From positions 12,786,001 through 12,850,000 of the forward strand of contig JAMJFZ010001133.1 in assembly GCA_026225945.1 (NCBI GenBank): DNA of 64,000 nucleotides, given 5' to 3'. Position 1 is the first letter of the stretch. Each line of letters opens with the position of its first letter. The position numbers and the translations under genes were made by a program. The notes beneath the pieces are model-generated. The model made no database searches. It was not told where the DNA came from and saw nothing but the letters and a program-made list of their open reading frames with translations. The DNA is from Cricetomys ansorgei. Its lineage: Eukaryota; Chordata; Mammalia; Rodentia; Nesomyidae. Shown here one piece after another: positions 46,079 to 57,942 of the stretch.

Positions 46079-46300
46079 TTTGAGACAGAATCTCTCATTG
46101 GCCTGGAACTCACTTAATTAAGGCCAGGCTGGCTGTTCAGTAAGCTTCAGAAATAATCTTATCTGTGCTTTCCCAGTTCTAGGGTTCCAAACATACCACC
46201 AGCATGATATTTTATATGCATCCTGGGGATTGATCTCAGGGCCTCCACCAAGCAAAGCAAGCATGTTGGCAACTGAGCCATCCCTCTAACCAAGGTTTTA
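46079..46300 (-). mobile_element. B3 SINE (minus strand)
   Basis: Reverse-complement order: 'ttgagacagaatctctcatt', 'ggcctggaactcacttaatt', 'gcatcctggggattgatctc', and head end 'caactgagccatccctctaa'. Confidence 0.8.
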
Positions 46301-46989
46301 TCTTTAATTGACCTATTTAAAACAGATAGCTGAGCCTAGCTAGATAGGTCTGCTCAGATGCAGTCTTTGACCCTAACCACGTGAAATCTTGTCTCAAAAC
46401 AAGCAACAAATAGATACATCCCGCTTATCACTTATTTAATAAGAAAAGCCTCAACTCTGGAATACTCTACCATGTCCTTACTTGCTGTCAACTTTAGCAA
46501 CTGCCTCTTTATTCCCTGTAGGTCTTGATGAAGCTCAACAGCATGAATCACACATATTAACCACACTGTATTAATTTGACCCAGAGTGCTATTTCTTCAC
46601 TTGGAGATCCACTCAACTGTTAATTTTCTGCATGCAGCACAAAGAGTAACTCACTGGGGACATGTTGCTCCAACTTTTCTCCTACTAACTTTTTGCCTTA
46701 TTTGAAAAGTCCAATCTGTAGGGGAAAAAAATGGCTATTTGACAATCTGCTACATCTCTAACTTGTGAGGGATTCTATCCAGGTTAAAAACAAAACAAAA
46801 CAAAAAAACAGATTACAGTCAAAGGCTGGCTACTTTATCAGTTTTCTTGCTTATGGAAGTAAGTCATTATATTCTTTACTAGTAATGTTCCATCAGGATA
46901 TTCATTGGCCATTCAAACTGACAGCTGGGTACTGCAAGGAGACCAGTCTACTGTGTTCCTTTCTTCTGGTGTTTCATATGGAATATACC
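46301..46989. other. No gene recognised
   Basis: Contains a short (AAAAC)n run at about 46786-46808. Otherwise single-copy-looking. Confidence 0.35.
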
Positions 46990-47400
46990 TGTCTTAGTTA
47001 TGTTTCAATTACTGTGATAAAACATCTTGACCAAAAGGAACTTGAGGAGGAAAGAGTTTATTCCATCTTATATTTCTAGATGACAGTTGGTCACTGAGGG
47101 ATTAAAGGACAGGAATTCAAGGCAGGAACCTAGAGGCAGGAACTGAAGCAGGAGCCATAGAGGAAAGCCACTTCCTGGCTTGCTCCCCATGGCTCACTCA
47201 GCCAGCATTCTTATACAACCAGGACCATGTGCCCATGGATGGTACCACCCACAGTGGGCTGGTCCTCCCATGTCAATCATTAATCAAGGAAAATACCTCA
47301 TAGATTTGCCTACAGGCAATCTAATGAAAGCATTCTCTCAATTCAATTTCCTCTTCTCAGATAAGTCCAGCTCATGTCAAGTTTACAAAAAACTAAGGTG
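46990..47400 (+). mobile_element. Rodent interspersed repeat of the 'TTGCTGTGA' family, most complete copy
   Basis: Begins 'tgtcttagttatgtttcaat' with 'tactgtgataaaacatcttg', then 'ggaggaaagagtttattcca', 'aacctagaggcaggaactga', 'tcctggcttgctccccatgg', 'gtaccacccacagtgggctg', and ends 'atgtcaagtttacaaaaaac'. Related but shorter copies lie at 6.5, 21.4, 39.3 and, as a second subtype, 37.0 and 63.7 kb. Confidence 0.78.
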
Positions 47401-47496
47401 GACACTCTCCAAAGCAGTTAGACCTGTGCTGTTCATAGGAAAATCTTTGAAGGGTATAATCAACCTTTCACAGCTGGAAGAGGACAGACATATAAA

Positions 47497-47500
<4 letters not shown>

Positions 47501-47550
<50 letters not shown>

Positions 47551-47551
47551 C
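47501..47551. repeat. (TG)n microsatellite
   Basis: About 25 TG units with cg interruptions at the right end. Confidence 0.96.
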
Positions 47552-47634
47552 GTCTACATGTGGGCTTATTTACATGTGTGTGAACATACATGTCTCTACA
47601 TACATATGAAGGTTAAAAGTTGATGACTAACATC

Positions 47635-47872
47635 TTCTTTGGTCACTCTTCACTGTATTTACTGAGTCAGGGTCTCCTGCTGAACACAGAGCTGGCCAAT
47701 TTGGCTAGCCTATCTAGTCTGCTTGCCCCAGGGATCAATCTCCTGTCTCTACCTTCCAAGAACTGGGATTGCAAGCAGACTGCCATGCTGCCCCAGATTA
47801 CCTGTCAGTGATGGAGACTGTCATGCTTAAATAGCAAGAAATTTATCCACAGAATCATCTTGCTAGTCCTAC
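47635..47872 (-). mobile_element. B3 SINE (minus strand)
   Basis: 'tttactgagtcagggtctcc', 'gagctggccaatttggctag', 'aactgggattgcaagcagac' and the degraded head end 'atccacagaatcatcttgct' follow the reverse-complement B3 order. Confidence 0.75.
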
Positions 47873-48168
47873 AAGACCTTATTTCCCAGTTTCTCTTTAT
47901 TCTCATACAAACAGCATCAGTAATACGTGGGTGTGAATCTTGGGTGAGATTTTCACATCAACTCTGAAAATTAAAAGAAATAGAGGCACAGAAAAGGGAG
48001 AAACTAGGCAAGACAACTGAGATGGAGCCTCCTTGGTATAGCTGGGCTCCAACAAACAAAATGGAATATGTCAAAGCTGGAGCTGGCTTAGGAAATATTC
48101 TATATTGTTCTTGCATCAATGGCACTTTAAACAAAACCATCTAATATTCAACTACCATACAGTCTCAT
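47873..48168. other. No feature recognised
   Basis: Single-copy-looking interval. Confidence 0.35.
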
Positions 48169-48185
48169 AAAGAGCACTTGAGGGG

Positions 48186-48347
48186 GGTAGGCAGTGATGG
48201 TGTATACCTTTAATTCCAGCACTCAGGAGGCAGAGGCAGGTGGATCTCTGTGAATTCACGGCCAGCCTGGTCTACAGTGAGAGTTCCAGGACAGCCAGAG
48301 TTACAACAAAGAAACCTTGTCTCAAAAAAAAAGAAAAAAGAAAAAGA
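48186..48347 (+). mobile_element. B1 SINE with target-site duplication
   Basis: Full B1 with A-rich tail 'aaaaaaaaagaaaaaagaaa'. It is flanked by aaagagcacttgagggg (48169-48185) and aaagagcacttagggg (48348-48363), which differ by one base, so its ends are fixed and the insertion is comparatively young. Confidence 0.96.
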
Positions 48348-49004
48348 AAAGAGCACTTAGGGGTCACATTTAGCTTTTAGAATGCTGTACCTCAGAGAAG
48401 CTTATCTAGCTGTGTATGTGATGGATAGTTTAGCTGGGCATAGAACTCCAAGCTGCAAGGTTACTTTCTACAGCCAGCTTTAATCCTTTGTCCACAGTTT
48501 ATATCACTACTGTTCAACAATGCGAGTCATCTTGATTCCTTTCGTTACATGTATGATGTTGGTGGTCTCCCTGCAAGGCTTTAAAATCTCTTTCTCTTAG
48601 TATTTTGTAGTGTTTTATAATGATTGGGCTTCTTTACAGTCTGGGTTTCTTGGTAGGCCTCTCTGTCTAAAACTCATGTCAGAGTATGTAAAATCTTCTA
48701 GTATGTGTCTCTGTGTTTCTTTTCTCTATAACCACGACTTCTCTTTTGAAAAAACAGTTAGTTAGATGTTAGGCTCCAAGGCTGATCATCTGTTTGTTTA
48801 ATTCTTTTTTAAGAATTAAAAAATTGTACTTATGCTGTTTGTACTTATTGTTGATGCTAGGATAGTTCATTAGTGTCTTCCAACTTCACAATGCTTTTTA
48901 TTCTTGCTACAATCTTTTATTTTCCATAAGCTCTTGCTTTTACTCTGTGTGGGAGCCTTCCCTTCAGCAGAAAACATCTACACAAACTCCTATACAGCTT
49001 AATG

Positions 49005-49222
49005 CAGCAGTTCTCAACCTGTGGGTCATGACCCCTTTGGGGGTTGAATAACCCTTTCATAGGGTTTGCTTAACACTATCTGCACACCAGATATTTACAG
49101 TACAATTCATAACAGTAGCAAACTTAGTTATGAAGTAGCAATAAAAATAATTTTATGGTTGGGGTCACAACATGAGGGACTGTTTTAAAGGGTTGCAGCA
49201 TTAGGAAGGTTGAGAACCACTG
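49005..49222 (+). mobile_element. URR1-type hAT DNA transposon, near complete
   Basis: Starts cagcagttctcaacctgtgg and ends ggttgagaaccactg. The body has 'catgacccctttgggggttg', 'atttacagtacaattcataa' and 'ttatggttggggtcacaaca'. About 218 bp; no 8-bp target duplication is recognisable any more. Confidence 0.93.
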
Positions 49223-49731
49223 CCGTGGTGGGTGCTTGGAAGCTCAGACTGTACGGAGTTCCATATGAACTCTTTTTTCCTAAACATGCATGCTGAGAAA
49301 AATCTCATTTGTAAACTGTACACAGTAAGAGATTAACACCAAGAATTAATAGTGAAACAGAACATATGCTATAGTAAAACAGAGAATATGCTATAATTAA
49401 AACTATGTAAATATAGTCTCTCTCAATATTTTTAAACTACACTAAACATAGTTTACCACAGGTAACTGAAATTTCAAAAATCCAAATGATAGGGGAGTGT
49501 TATTCTGCTTTTTTCCTAGTTTTATAACACTCTGGCTTATTGCCCTCATCTGTCTGAGAACACAAATATATATTTTTTATGTTTCTTTTGTTTGTGTACC
49601 TTTTTTCTTCTCCCATAGTTAACTTGATGATGTAATCATTGAATGATTGAATACATTCTATATGCCTTTAGTGTTTATCTCGGCTACTTGTTTTATCCAG
49701 TGTATTCTTTAGTTTTTTCTTTTGATTGTAT

Positions 49732-50078
49732 TGTAACAGGCTCCCAGACCTTAGCACAACTGACTCCATGATAAAAGTACTGTTTGGACCATAAAACTCA
49801 TGAAAACAAAGACCTAATTAATCAAAGTCCATATAGTTCTGGGAAAGTCTCTAAATGTCCTAATCTTGCTTTATGGCTTCTGTAGTTCTTCGGGCTAACT
49901 GTTCTCGTTAACTGAAGTATTCCAACCCAGCATATGGGATTTCTGCTTAAAAGCTCACACTGAGAAAGGCTCAGAGCTATGCTGGGATTCCCGAACACCC
50001 GGAGTAGCTGCTGACCAGCTAATAAAGACTTTCTATTTGTTGGCTTAAAGTCATGTCTGAGTCTTCTCTAGTATCACA
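49732..50078 (+). mobile_element. Solo LTR, near complete (same family as 18904-19121)
   Basis: Begins TGTAACAGGCTCCCAGACC and ends near 'tctagtatcaca'. It has a polyadenylation signal, aataaagactttctatttgt, at 50021-50040, giving an LTR-like U3-R-U5 layout of about 347 bp. There is no adjacent internal retroviral sequence. Compared with the 18.9-kb copy, about 28 bp is missing near 49796. No clear target duplication was found. Confidence 0.78.
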
Positions 50079-50389
50079 ATGACATCCCATAATTATAGAG
50101 TACAGTGGCCATGCTCACCTTATTCCTCTATAATGCCTGAATATGACCTTTCATTAGCCTTGCCCTCCATCTCTTCCTCCAGCTTGTCTTAGTCAAATGG
50201 TGGTGTTTTAAACCGTGTTCTGTACTTGGTTCAGTAAGATTTTTCATTTCTAACATGCATTTGGTTCTTTTTCAAATTTTCAATTCTTTGCTGAGTCTCT
50301 CATTCTTCTTACTGGCTGTTTTTTATTTATTACTGATTTTCTCACCCATTTTGCTCACTTTCACTCTGAGTTACTGACAGGAAAAGAGA

Positions 50390-50450
50390 GAAGAGAAAGG
50401 GTGAGGGGAAGGGAGAAAGAGAGGGAGAGGAAAAGTAAAAGGAAAGGAAC
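50390..50450. repeat. Purine-rich (GA)n-like tract
   Basis: About 60 bases of almost only A and G, irregular. Confidence 0.8.
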
Positions 50451-50462
50451 TTTCAAGATCTG

Positions 50463-50535
50463 GGATGACTCTCAGTGGGAGAGTACATACTTAGCATGCA
50501 AAGACACTGAGTTCAGTTCCAGTACTGCAAAGAGA
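50463..50535 (+). mobile_element. ID/B4-type tRNA-derived SINE head
   Basis: 'gatgactctcagtgggagag', 'cttagcatgcaaagacactg' and 'agttcagttccagtactgca' show the ID-type layout (CTCAGTGG…GTTCxAxxCC). Short, with an A/G-rich end. Confidence 0.65.
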
Positions 50536-51499
50536 GAAGTGAAGGTGTTAAAATAGAGAGTCGGGAGGGGGAGAGAGGCAGGAGGAGGGCAAAGTAAATC
50601 CTCCAGGGAGCAGAAGTCCTTCAGTTGCCCAGCTGACTACAGGTTGAGCTGAGAGCTCCAGGACCCCAGCTTTTGTGACATGGGTTTTCCTACAATACAG
50701 CTGCCTCCAAGAAACCTCTGAACCACAGTCCTCTAAGACCCGTATAGGTGTGGTTAGAGAAGTAAGCTATCACAAGCACACTTAACTTGGGAAGTTCTTT
50801 AAAGATCTTTCTAAGCAAATGAATGACTTTTCAAGCTCAGGGTGTCTAAGTCTGATGGGCACTCTCAATCCCCCAGCTCTTCTTACCCTCACCTATTCCT
50901 TGTGCCACTTGGCATCTATAGACTTCTTTTGTATTTTCTCAAGGGAACCACCCCTAACCCACTCTCACGGGGATCTTGCCAACACTGGCCTCCTGCAGAT
51001 GGCAATGCTTTGTCCAAGAAAGCCAGCTGTTTGCCTGATTGGCCCCATTTCAAGGATATACTTTCTATAAACCAGCATTTCAAGTGCTAGAAAACTCTTC
51101 CATGGATCCTTTGTCAGTCTCTCTCCCCTTTCCAGATGCCACTTCAGTTTTATCAGCATTCTCAAGCATTGGATTTAATCTCAGGCAACCTCAAAGCTGC
51201 TTTTTTTCTTTCCTAATTTGTCAAATCTCTATGTTGTGGCTTGAATATGAAATGTCCCCACAGGCTCGTGTATGTTTCGTATTTATGGATATTCCCTTTA
51301 TGAGATAAATTGATTTTTAAATAAATAGCTGTGAAATTTTAACATGCAAATGAGTTAATGAAGTTCAGCTGTCTTGTATAACAAAGTATTATGGACTGAG
51401 GGACAAGTAATAAGTTATAGAACCTTACTCTCACGGTGCCAGGAAGACTCTGAAATCATTACCTGCATGGTAGTCCCCTGGTATAGACTCTATGAAGCT
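50536..51499. other. No gene recognised
   Basis: Several overlapping open frames (up to 89 codons, 50819-51308) lie on both strands. None has a recognisable domain. Confidence 0.3.
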
Positions 51500-51588
51500 G
51501 CAGGTGGCTGCCTTCTACCACAGTGTGTACATGGTGCACATCCACCCTTGCAGGAAAAACATGCATACACATAAAGTAAAAATAACTC
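51500..51588 (+). mobile_element. Possible B2-like 3' fragment
   Basis: 'gtgtacatggtgcacatcca', 'aaaacatgcatacacataaa' and 'gtaaaaataa' resemble the 3' end of B2. The head is missing. Confidence 0.4.
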
Positions 51589-52599
51589 TTCAATGTTCAC
51601 TGTAAATACAATTTGTATTGGCGCTGACATTCTAGTCCTCATTATGCCCTATCCTGGAATAAACTGATAAAACAGTTTCCGGTCTCTTCTACCTTATCAT
51701 GGGTGTGAATAACCATAATCTCTTACTTTCACGATTCACTTTAAAATTTTTCAAATTCCCTTTAACCCCTAATCTCATAACGAGGGTCCTTCATCTTCTG
51801 AGAAACATGGCCCGTGTCACGGGACTAACATGATGTCTCATTGGAGTCAGTCTGAAGCAACCCTCCTCCGTCGCTGTACCAAAATCAACTTCCCCAGACT
51901 GTCATCTTGCTGTAGACAGTCCCAGTCATCACTGTTTCAAATCGGTTGTGTTTACATTTTTATATATCACATGAGAGTGCAGACTCCATGACATCACAGA
52001 AAGTAGAGTCTTTCCCATGACAATATCACAAGCACAAAGTATGTGAAGCCTTGAACATCTGTTGAGTAAGTTAATTAACAATTCTCCACTTACAGACTTC
52101 TGTTTATTTTTAATCCTCCCAATATTCTGGGCTGTGGTTTTAAATCCCCTATGTACTGGAAAGAAATGACGGCCAGATTTAGAAGACACGTTTACCGCCA
52201 GATGCGGTGGCCTGTGTCAGTAAGCCCAGAGTACAGTCATCGTTGGCTACACAGTGAATGTGATACTCAACTGGGATACACAGAACTTCGGCTGAAAACA
52301 AAAGATGGAAAGAAAGGAAAGGACAAAAAGGAGGGGAGAAGATTTACACCTCTGATCTGTTCTTCAAGACCAACCCAAGTGCTGCTCAATGTGAACAAAT
52401 ATTTCTTTAACCCAGTTCCCTTAGCCTTCATATTCGAGACCTTAACTTCATTTCAAGTGAATATGGGGAGGAATACAATAGATACAAGTAAGTAAATTTA
52501 AGAACAGCAGCTCTAATTTTGGTGTTTTTGATTATTTCTGCATTTTAAAATATACAATTGGAAGCTTTGTAATATCTCTCTGTAATATCCAGCACTGTG
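51589..52599. other. No gene recognised
   Basis: A 114-codon open frame at 52151-52495 (+) has no recognisable domain. A weak B1-like trace lies inside it at 52198-52290. Confidence 0.3.
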
Positions 52600-52735
52600 C
52601 AAACAAATCATGGTATCAACACCTATAACCTCTGCACTCATGGGGTAGAGCAGGAGAATCTGATGGTTAAGGCCATCCTCGGCTGCATAGTGAGTTTGAG
52701 ACCAGCCTGGGCTACATGAGACACTGATTATTTTT
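52600..52735 (+). mobile_element. B1-like SINE, diverged
   Basis: 'atcaacacctataacctctg', 'gtagagcaggagaatctgat', 'gtttgagaccagcctgggct' and 'acatgagacactgatta', followed by an interrupted T-run. Confidence 0.7.
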
Positions 52736-53167
52736 TTTAATTTTAGATCTCCTTTTGAACTACTTTTGAAGCAGTTTGAACACATTTCCGAGGCTAACCC
52801 AGCTGTACTGACAATCCTAGAAAGTCTCCGCTGTCGAGCCAATACTGAAAAAGAAATGTTATAAAACAATAGGACAAAGAAAAATTATAAATGGACTCCA
52901 GTCTACAATAGTTTCATCTACTGATAAAAACAACCCTGCATACATCAGACACTAGAAGATAATACCAAAGCACAGTGTGTCTTCATAAACCACAGCAATG
53001 ACCAGGGCTTTGGTGCTAATCATCACTCTTCCTTTGAGAATTCTCTGGACTTGATTTCAATAATTATCTAGTGAAAATATTAGGCTAACTCATCTCTAAA
53101 TAGATTCCTGTTCAAAGAATGTAATCCTAACAACTCATTGAAATATTTTTTTAATACCAAGATAGGG
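52736..53167. other. No feature recognised
   Basis: Single-copy-looking interval. Confidence 0.35.
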
Positions 53168-53395
53168 AAGCTGGAGAGACGACGATTCAGTGGTTAAGAG
53201 CACTGGCTGCTCTTCCAGAGGACCCAGGTTCGATTCCCAGCACCCACACAGAGACTTACGATCATCTGTAATTCCAGTTCCAGGGATCCAGTGCTCTCCT
53301 CTGGCCTTCATGGGCACTGTGCACACAATGGTGCACATGCAGGCTTATAGGCAAACGTTCATACACATAAAATAAAAGTAAATAGATCTTTAAAA
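53168..53395 (+). mobile_element. B2 SINE
   Basis: 'gaagctggagagacgacgat' (insertion in the A-box region), 'gtggttaagagcactggctg', 'gaggacccaggttcgattcc', 'aaacgttcatacacataaaa'. Well preserved. Confidence 0.94.
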
Positions 53396-54592
53396 TAGAA
53401 GTTGGTAAGTTTCATTGGCTTAAAAAATTCTGAACATAATAGCTCATGTTCTAATAGAGAAAAATCAAAAAGATATTAAAATAGAGATGCAAAAACGTAG
53501 TATTCTAGGATTCCTTGAAGTCTAGAATATAACACTATCTTGTAGAATATGTCCTTTGATCCATTTGTAATCATTTCCCCCAGATTAAACAGTAAACTTC
53601 TTCAAAGCAACTTTGCTCCTTTATTCTCCAAATTGTTTTCATGGCTCTGAGTGTATATGCAAGACCTAACATTTCTAATGTCCAAAATGAATAAAGACCA
53701 GATCTGGAAGTCATTCTCTAAGGGTTCAGAACTAAAAGAGCACAGTTGAACTCATAATAGCTTCAGATCTATAGCCCAGAACCTATGATTATCTTATCTG
53801 CTTCAAGAGAAAACTCATTTAATGTGACTCCTGATATTCTACATCAAAGACTTAGATTTTTCATGCAATACAAAAGTGAATTTTTATACATGGAACAAAC
53901 CTATGCTTTTTTCATTTCTGGCTCAGATATCAAGAACCACAAATATTTCTGAGGCATTATTTCACTTTTTCCTGAACAGCTTTCCAGTTTAAAATAAGAA
54001 GCATATTAAACAAAGAAAAGCCTACAAATTTTCCCCAGTATTTTCCAACATGGATCATTAGCTTAAAGTTGATTATTAAAAAAGATGCCAAACAAGGTAC
54101 TAGCTAAGACCACAGCAGTTCTTCAGCCCAGGCCTAACGATTCCTGATGAGGCGACTCTGAACTCCAGTGCCCAGCAGCCAAAGCTGTCCTGGGTTTTGG
54201 TGAGGATGACATATAGCTCTAGCAGCCTGAAAGGCATCTCTCCACATTCCTCATGCTACGTCTGCTGGCTCTGGCTTGTCTCTCCACACAGCATTCAAGG
54301 CACCTTCTACGAAATGCCAAAAGACCCCTCCATAGCAAAAATCAAACATGCACTAGGGGAATTAGACTAACAATAGGATAAAATTTACAAGACACTCTAC
54401 TACATGAACTGAACAACTTTTGTTCTGTGAGGATTCACCAGTGGCAGTGAAAGAAAGGTAAGGCCCATGATTCATCTCACTGCACCCAAAGTGACTTCAG
54501 CAGATTACCCAAATACAGACAAATACATGTAGACACAGGTTCCTTTTGCATTCAATCAATATAATGCATAACATGCTAAAACGCAGTGACAT
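53396..54592. other. No feature recognised
   Basis: AT-rich, single-copy-looking. Confidence 0.35.
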
Positions 54593-54790
54593 GGGCTGGA
54601 GAGATGGTTCAGCAGCTAAGAGCATTTGCTGCTCTTGCAGAAGATCTGGGTTGGACTTCCATGCCCACATTGTGGTTCACAGCCATCTGCAACTCTACTT
54701 ACAGGGGATCTGATGTCCTCTTCTGACCTCTACGGACACCAGGCACACACGCAGTGTGCAGACACACATACAGACACACACACACACATG
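54593..54790 (+). mobile_element. B2 SINE
   Basis: 'gggctggagagatggttcag', 'gctgctcttgcagaagatct', 'ggttcacagccatctgcaac', 'ccaggcacacacgcagtgtg'; ends in a CA-rich then purine-rich tail. Confidence 0.93.
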
Positions 54791-54895
54791 AAGAATAAAG
54801 GAGGAAGAAGAAGGGAGGAATAAAAAGAAGTACAAGGATGAGGTCAAGGAGGAGGAGGAGGAGAAGGATGAAGAAGGAGAATCAGAGAAGAGCAG
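54770..54895. repeat. CA run followed by GGA/GAA-rich purine tract
   Basis: (CA)n at about 54775-54788, then roughly 100 bases of mainly A and G with gaggaggagg and gaagaagg words. Confidence 0.85.
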
Positions 54896-55141
54896 CATAT
54901 AGAATCATACAAAGAAGAGATGTTTAGACCCATCATCTAGACAGTAAAATATCCAGGACTGGAATGTAGGAGTCTCACTCAATAGCCTAATTTTCTTTCT
55001 ACTGTGTTGAAATTTTTATGTGAGAAGATTATGTCAAATTCCACATTAACACACACACATTAATAAAAGCATCTCTTCAAGTGACAAACATATTTGTAGA
55101 ATTAAAATACAGCCCATTCTTTAGAAAGTGTAACAATCTTC

Positions 55142-55345
55142 AGGCTAGAGTGATGGATCAGTTAGAACACTTGCTGGTCGTGCAGAGAATCTGGGGTGGA
55201 CTCCCTGCACCCACATCCGGTGGTTCACAAACACCTGAAACTCCAGGTCCAAAGGCTCTGATGCTCTCTTCTGGCCCCTACTTCCCCCACCCATGTGCGT
55301 ATACAAACCCACATACGTGCATAAGGAAAATAAAATGACTTTTTG
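55142..55345 (+). mobile_element. B2 SINE, diverged
   Basis: 'ggctagagtgatggatcagt', 'gcacccacatccggtggttc', 'gatgctctcttctggcccct' and an A-rich tail. Confidence 0.9.
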
Positions 55346-55882
55346 AAAAATAAAGTATAACAAGTCTGAACAATTTTATGTGCTTTAATCATATGTGCTC
55401 TATTATATATTCTAGAAAATTACAGAGAATACTATAATTAGTCATCAACTGTTTGCATTGATTAATTGTAGCTGCCATTATAGCTCTGGCTACAGAGACG
55501 CAGTGCGTGGAAGCAGAAGCCATTGATGTTAAAGAGATAAGCTCAACTGTTATGAAATGTCTCTAAATGCAGTCCGTAGGGGAATAAATTCTAAGCGTTT
55601 GAAATTGAGAGACCAAAGGCTCTCTTCCCAGTTACAAACTCTTAGAATTTAGTTAAGAGACAACCGTAACTTGGAGGACTCCACAGATTTAATAAACGCC
55701 AGTTAATCATCACTCAAACTTCCTTCCAATTTAAAATTTTCATTTTCTGGGAAGATAAAATTTGTCAGTCATTAGTAAACTTAATGGTTCTTTTATGGTT
55801 CAGTCAACCTAAATTGCCAATCTCGAATAGAAAAGTAACTTTCCTCAAATATTTAACCACAGATTTTTTTAAATTATATTTT
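55346..55882. other. No feature recognised
   Basis: AT-rich, single-copy-looking. Confidence 0.35.
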
Positions 55883-56090
55883 GGAGCTGGAGAGGTGGCT
55901 CAGTGGTTAAGAGCACAGACTGCTCTTGCAGAGGCCCCAAGTTCAGTTCTGAGCACTGAGATCAAGCAGTTCACAACCACCTGCAACTCCAGCGTCAGGA
56001 GATCTGATGCCCTCTTCTGGCCTCCACAGGCAGCTACAGCTATCTGCACATAACTCATACACAGACACATAAAGAGAGACGTAATTTTTA
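55883..56090 (+). mobile_element. B2 SINE
   Basis: 'ggagctggagaggtggctca', 'ggttaagagcacagactgct', 'gatgccctcttctggcctcc' and a degraded CA/A-rich tail. Confidence 0.93.
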
Positions 56091-56714
56091 AAAATCCTTA
56101 AAAATTAGTGATTGGCTCCTTTAATCAGAACAGAGTTGCCCTCTTACACATCACAGTAGAGAGAAACACAAGAGGAGGATCTAACTCTCCAGACATTTTT
56201 CATATAATATCTCTTTGCGTATACATAATTTATGTGCATCGGTTCTACACTGTATGTAAGCTGACAAGCAAACGATTCATTCCAAATTAGTGTCGGTATC
56301 TACAAATTTGATCAACAGGTGTTTTTCTGCCTTAAAGAATCATGAATCCAGTTAATACGCTTTGTGGAAAGTATGTGTTAGCGCCTACATCAATCACATC
56401 ACTGCCTGCGTTTTATCAGCTCCCAGGTGTAAAGCTTTGGCAGGACTAATATCCCAAGCTTTCTCAGCTGCAGGCAACCACTGCTTCCACAGGCATCCTG
56501 CAGTCTTACAAAATTACACAATTTATGTAAAAATTAGGCATTGAATAAAAGGTTATGTTCTATCAACTAGGTTAAAAGTCTCTATCTATACCCTTCACCA
56601 AAAATCACTTCTATTTCGCTTTGACACGCTGTCTACCAACAACAACAACATAATAATAACATAATCAGTATAATGCACTTAAAATATTCATAACCATTAA
56701 CCATACTAAGACGA
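56091..56714. other. No gene recognised
   Basis: A (CAA)n/(TAA)n run lies at about 56636-56660. Otherwise single-copy-looking. Confidence 0.35.
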
Positions 56715-56905
56715 GCCTGGTATTGCAGGCTTATAATCCAAGAAACTCTGACAGTTGAAGCAAGATGATCACAGGTTCAAGGACTGCTGTGTTGGGGAAG
56801 GAGGGGTTCCAACTTAGCAAGATCCTGATTCCAAGGGGAAAAAAATGAAAGAAGAGGACTAAAGAGATAGCTCAGTGGTAGTGTTTGCCCAAAATACATA
56901 AGTTC
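56715..56905 (+). mobile_element. B1-like segment followed by ID-like segment (B4-type material)
   Basis: 'cctggtattgcaggcttata' and 'gatgatcacaggttcaagga' are B1-like. 'aagagatagctcagtggtag' followed by 'aagttcaagaaatctcaccc' is ID-like. They may be two adjacent insertions rather than one. Confidence 0.5.
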
Positions 56906-57202
56906 AAGAAATCTCACCCAGCCAAGAACTTTTCTCTGTCCAATACTGTGGTCCCTCCTATATTTGATCCCTCCTATATCCCACCTCACTGTGGGAAACA
57001 CAGGGCAGGCTCAGAGCCTCGGGCTAGCTGTTTTTATAGCTCCATTCTTCCAGTAATAGTGATGGTAACACCTGCGTACTTTACCAACCAACTCTGTCAG
57101 GCCAATGCTCCAGGGGCAAATCTGATAAGAGCTTAGTGATACAACATCACATTTCTCCCAAATCTTGTCAAGAGCAGACTGTTGGAAAAATGTAAACTAC
57201 AA

Positions 57203-57415
57203 GGCTGGAGAAATGGTTCAGCAGTTAAGAACACTAGTTGCTTTTCCAGAGGATTCAGGTTTGATTCCCAGCACCCGCAACATACCTCACAACCACCTGT
57301 AATTTCTAGAGGCTCCGATGCCCTCTTCTGACCTCCATGAGACCTTCACACAGGTGGTGCACAGATATGCATGTAGGTGAAACGCCCATGCACATACAAT
57401 ATATTATACTTTTTT
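57203..57415 (+). mobile_element. B2 SINE with target-site duplication
   Basis: 'ggctggagaaatggttcagc', 'ttgattcccagcacccgcaa', 'gatgccctcttctgacctcc', 'atgcatgtaggtgaaacgcc'. A 10-bp repeat aatgtaaact occurs at 57189-57198 and 57416-57425. Confidence 0.94.
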
Positions 57416-57425
57416 AATGTAAACT

Positions 57426-57942
57426 TTTTTTCTCTAAGTGTGCTGGGGACTCCAAGGTGTGACAACTGCATATTTTCCTGAGAGTCTGAAGTGTTCTTCT
57501 AAGAACACTAAAGAACATCTGTTACTTTCACATTTTTAGTCTTTCTTCCTTCATGTTATACATCAACATCAAATTGGAAAACTTCATTAAGGGTTAGTCA
57601 TATTCTTGAATGGAACGCTTTGCAAAACTAGGGAGAATTTCCACACATATCCAGTCATAGGTCTAGAATCACTGATTACTTAACACATATTTCAAGGCTT
57701 CAGAAAATGTTTAGACTGCAAGTGCTGACAGCGTTTGCCAAGCCACGCACATGTCACATAAACATGCACACAGCCACGCCCTGCTGGGATGACCTAGATG
57801 GGAAGCGTTTGGCCTCAGCGCTGCACTGACTGAAAAAGAGGAAGACAACTGCAAGCATGCATCAAAGGAGACTGGAGGTTGGTTTTATTGAAAGTGGCCT
57901 ACACTAGCAAATTAACAAATCACATAGAATACAGGAGGCTTA
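57426..57942. other. No feature recognised
   Basis: Single-copy-looking interval. Confidence 0.35.

Larger units (their letters stand above)
48410..50350 (-). mobile_element. Old L1 5' UTR/ORF1 region, minus strand, interrupted
   Basis: On plus it reads like antisense 5' L1M sequence. The left part, 48420-48640, has 'agctgggcatagaactccaa', 'ggctttaaaatctctttctc' and 'cagtctgggtttcttggtag'. The right part, 50220-50350, has 'catttctaacatgcatttgg', 'ttctttttcaaattttcaat' and 'ctttgctgagtctctcattc'. The middle is occupied by a URR1 element (49005-49222) and a solo LTR (49732-50078). Whether both ends belong to a single copy cannot be proven by eye. Confidence 0.5.

Noticed and set aside
47180..47623. 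147-codon open frame on the + strand, the longest in the window
   Set aside because: It runs through an old interspersed repeat and then a (TG)n tract that gives poly-(Cys-Val). No protein domain is present.
53168..53240. tRNA-like A-box/B-box sequences
   Set aside because: They are the heads of B2 SINEs. They lack a full cloverleaf and are followed by B2 bodies and A-rich tails.
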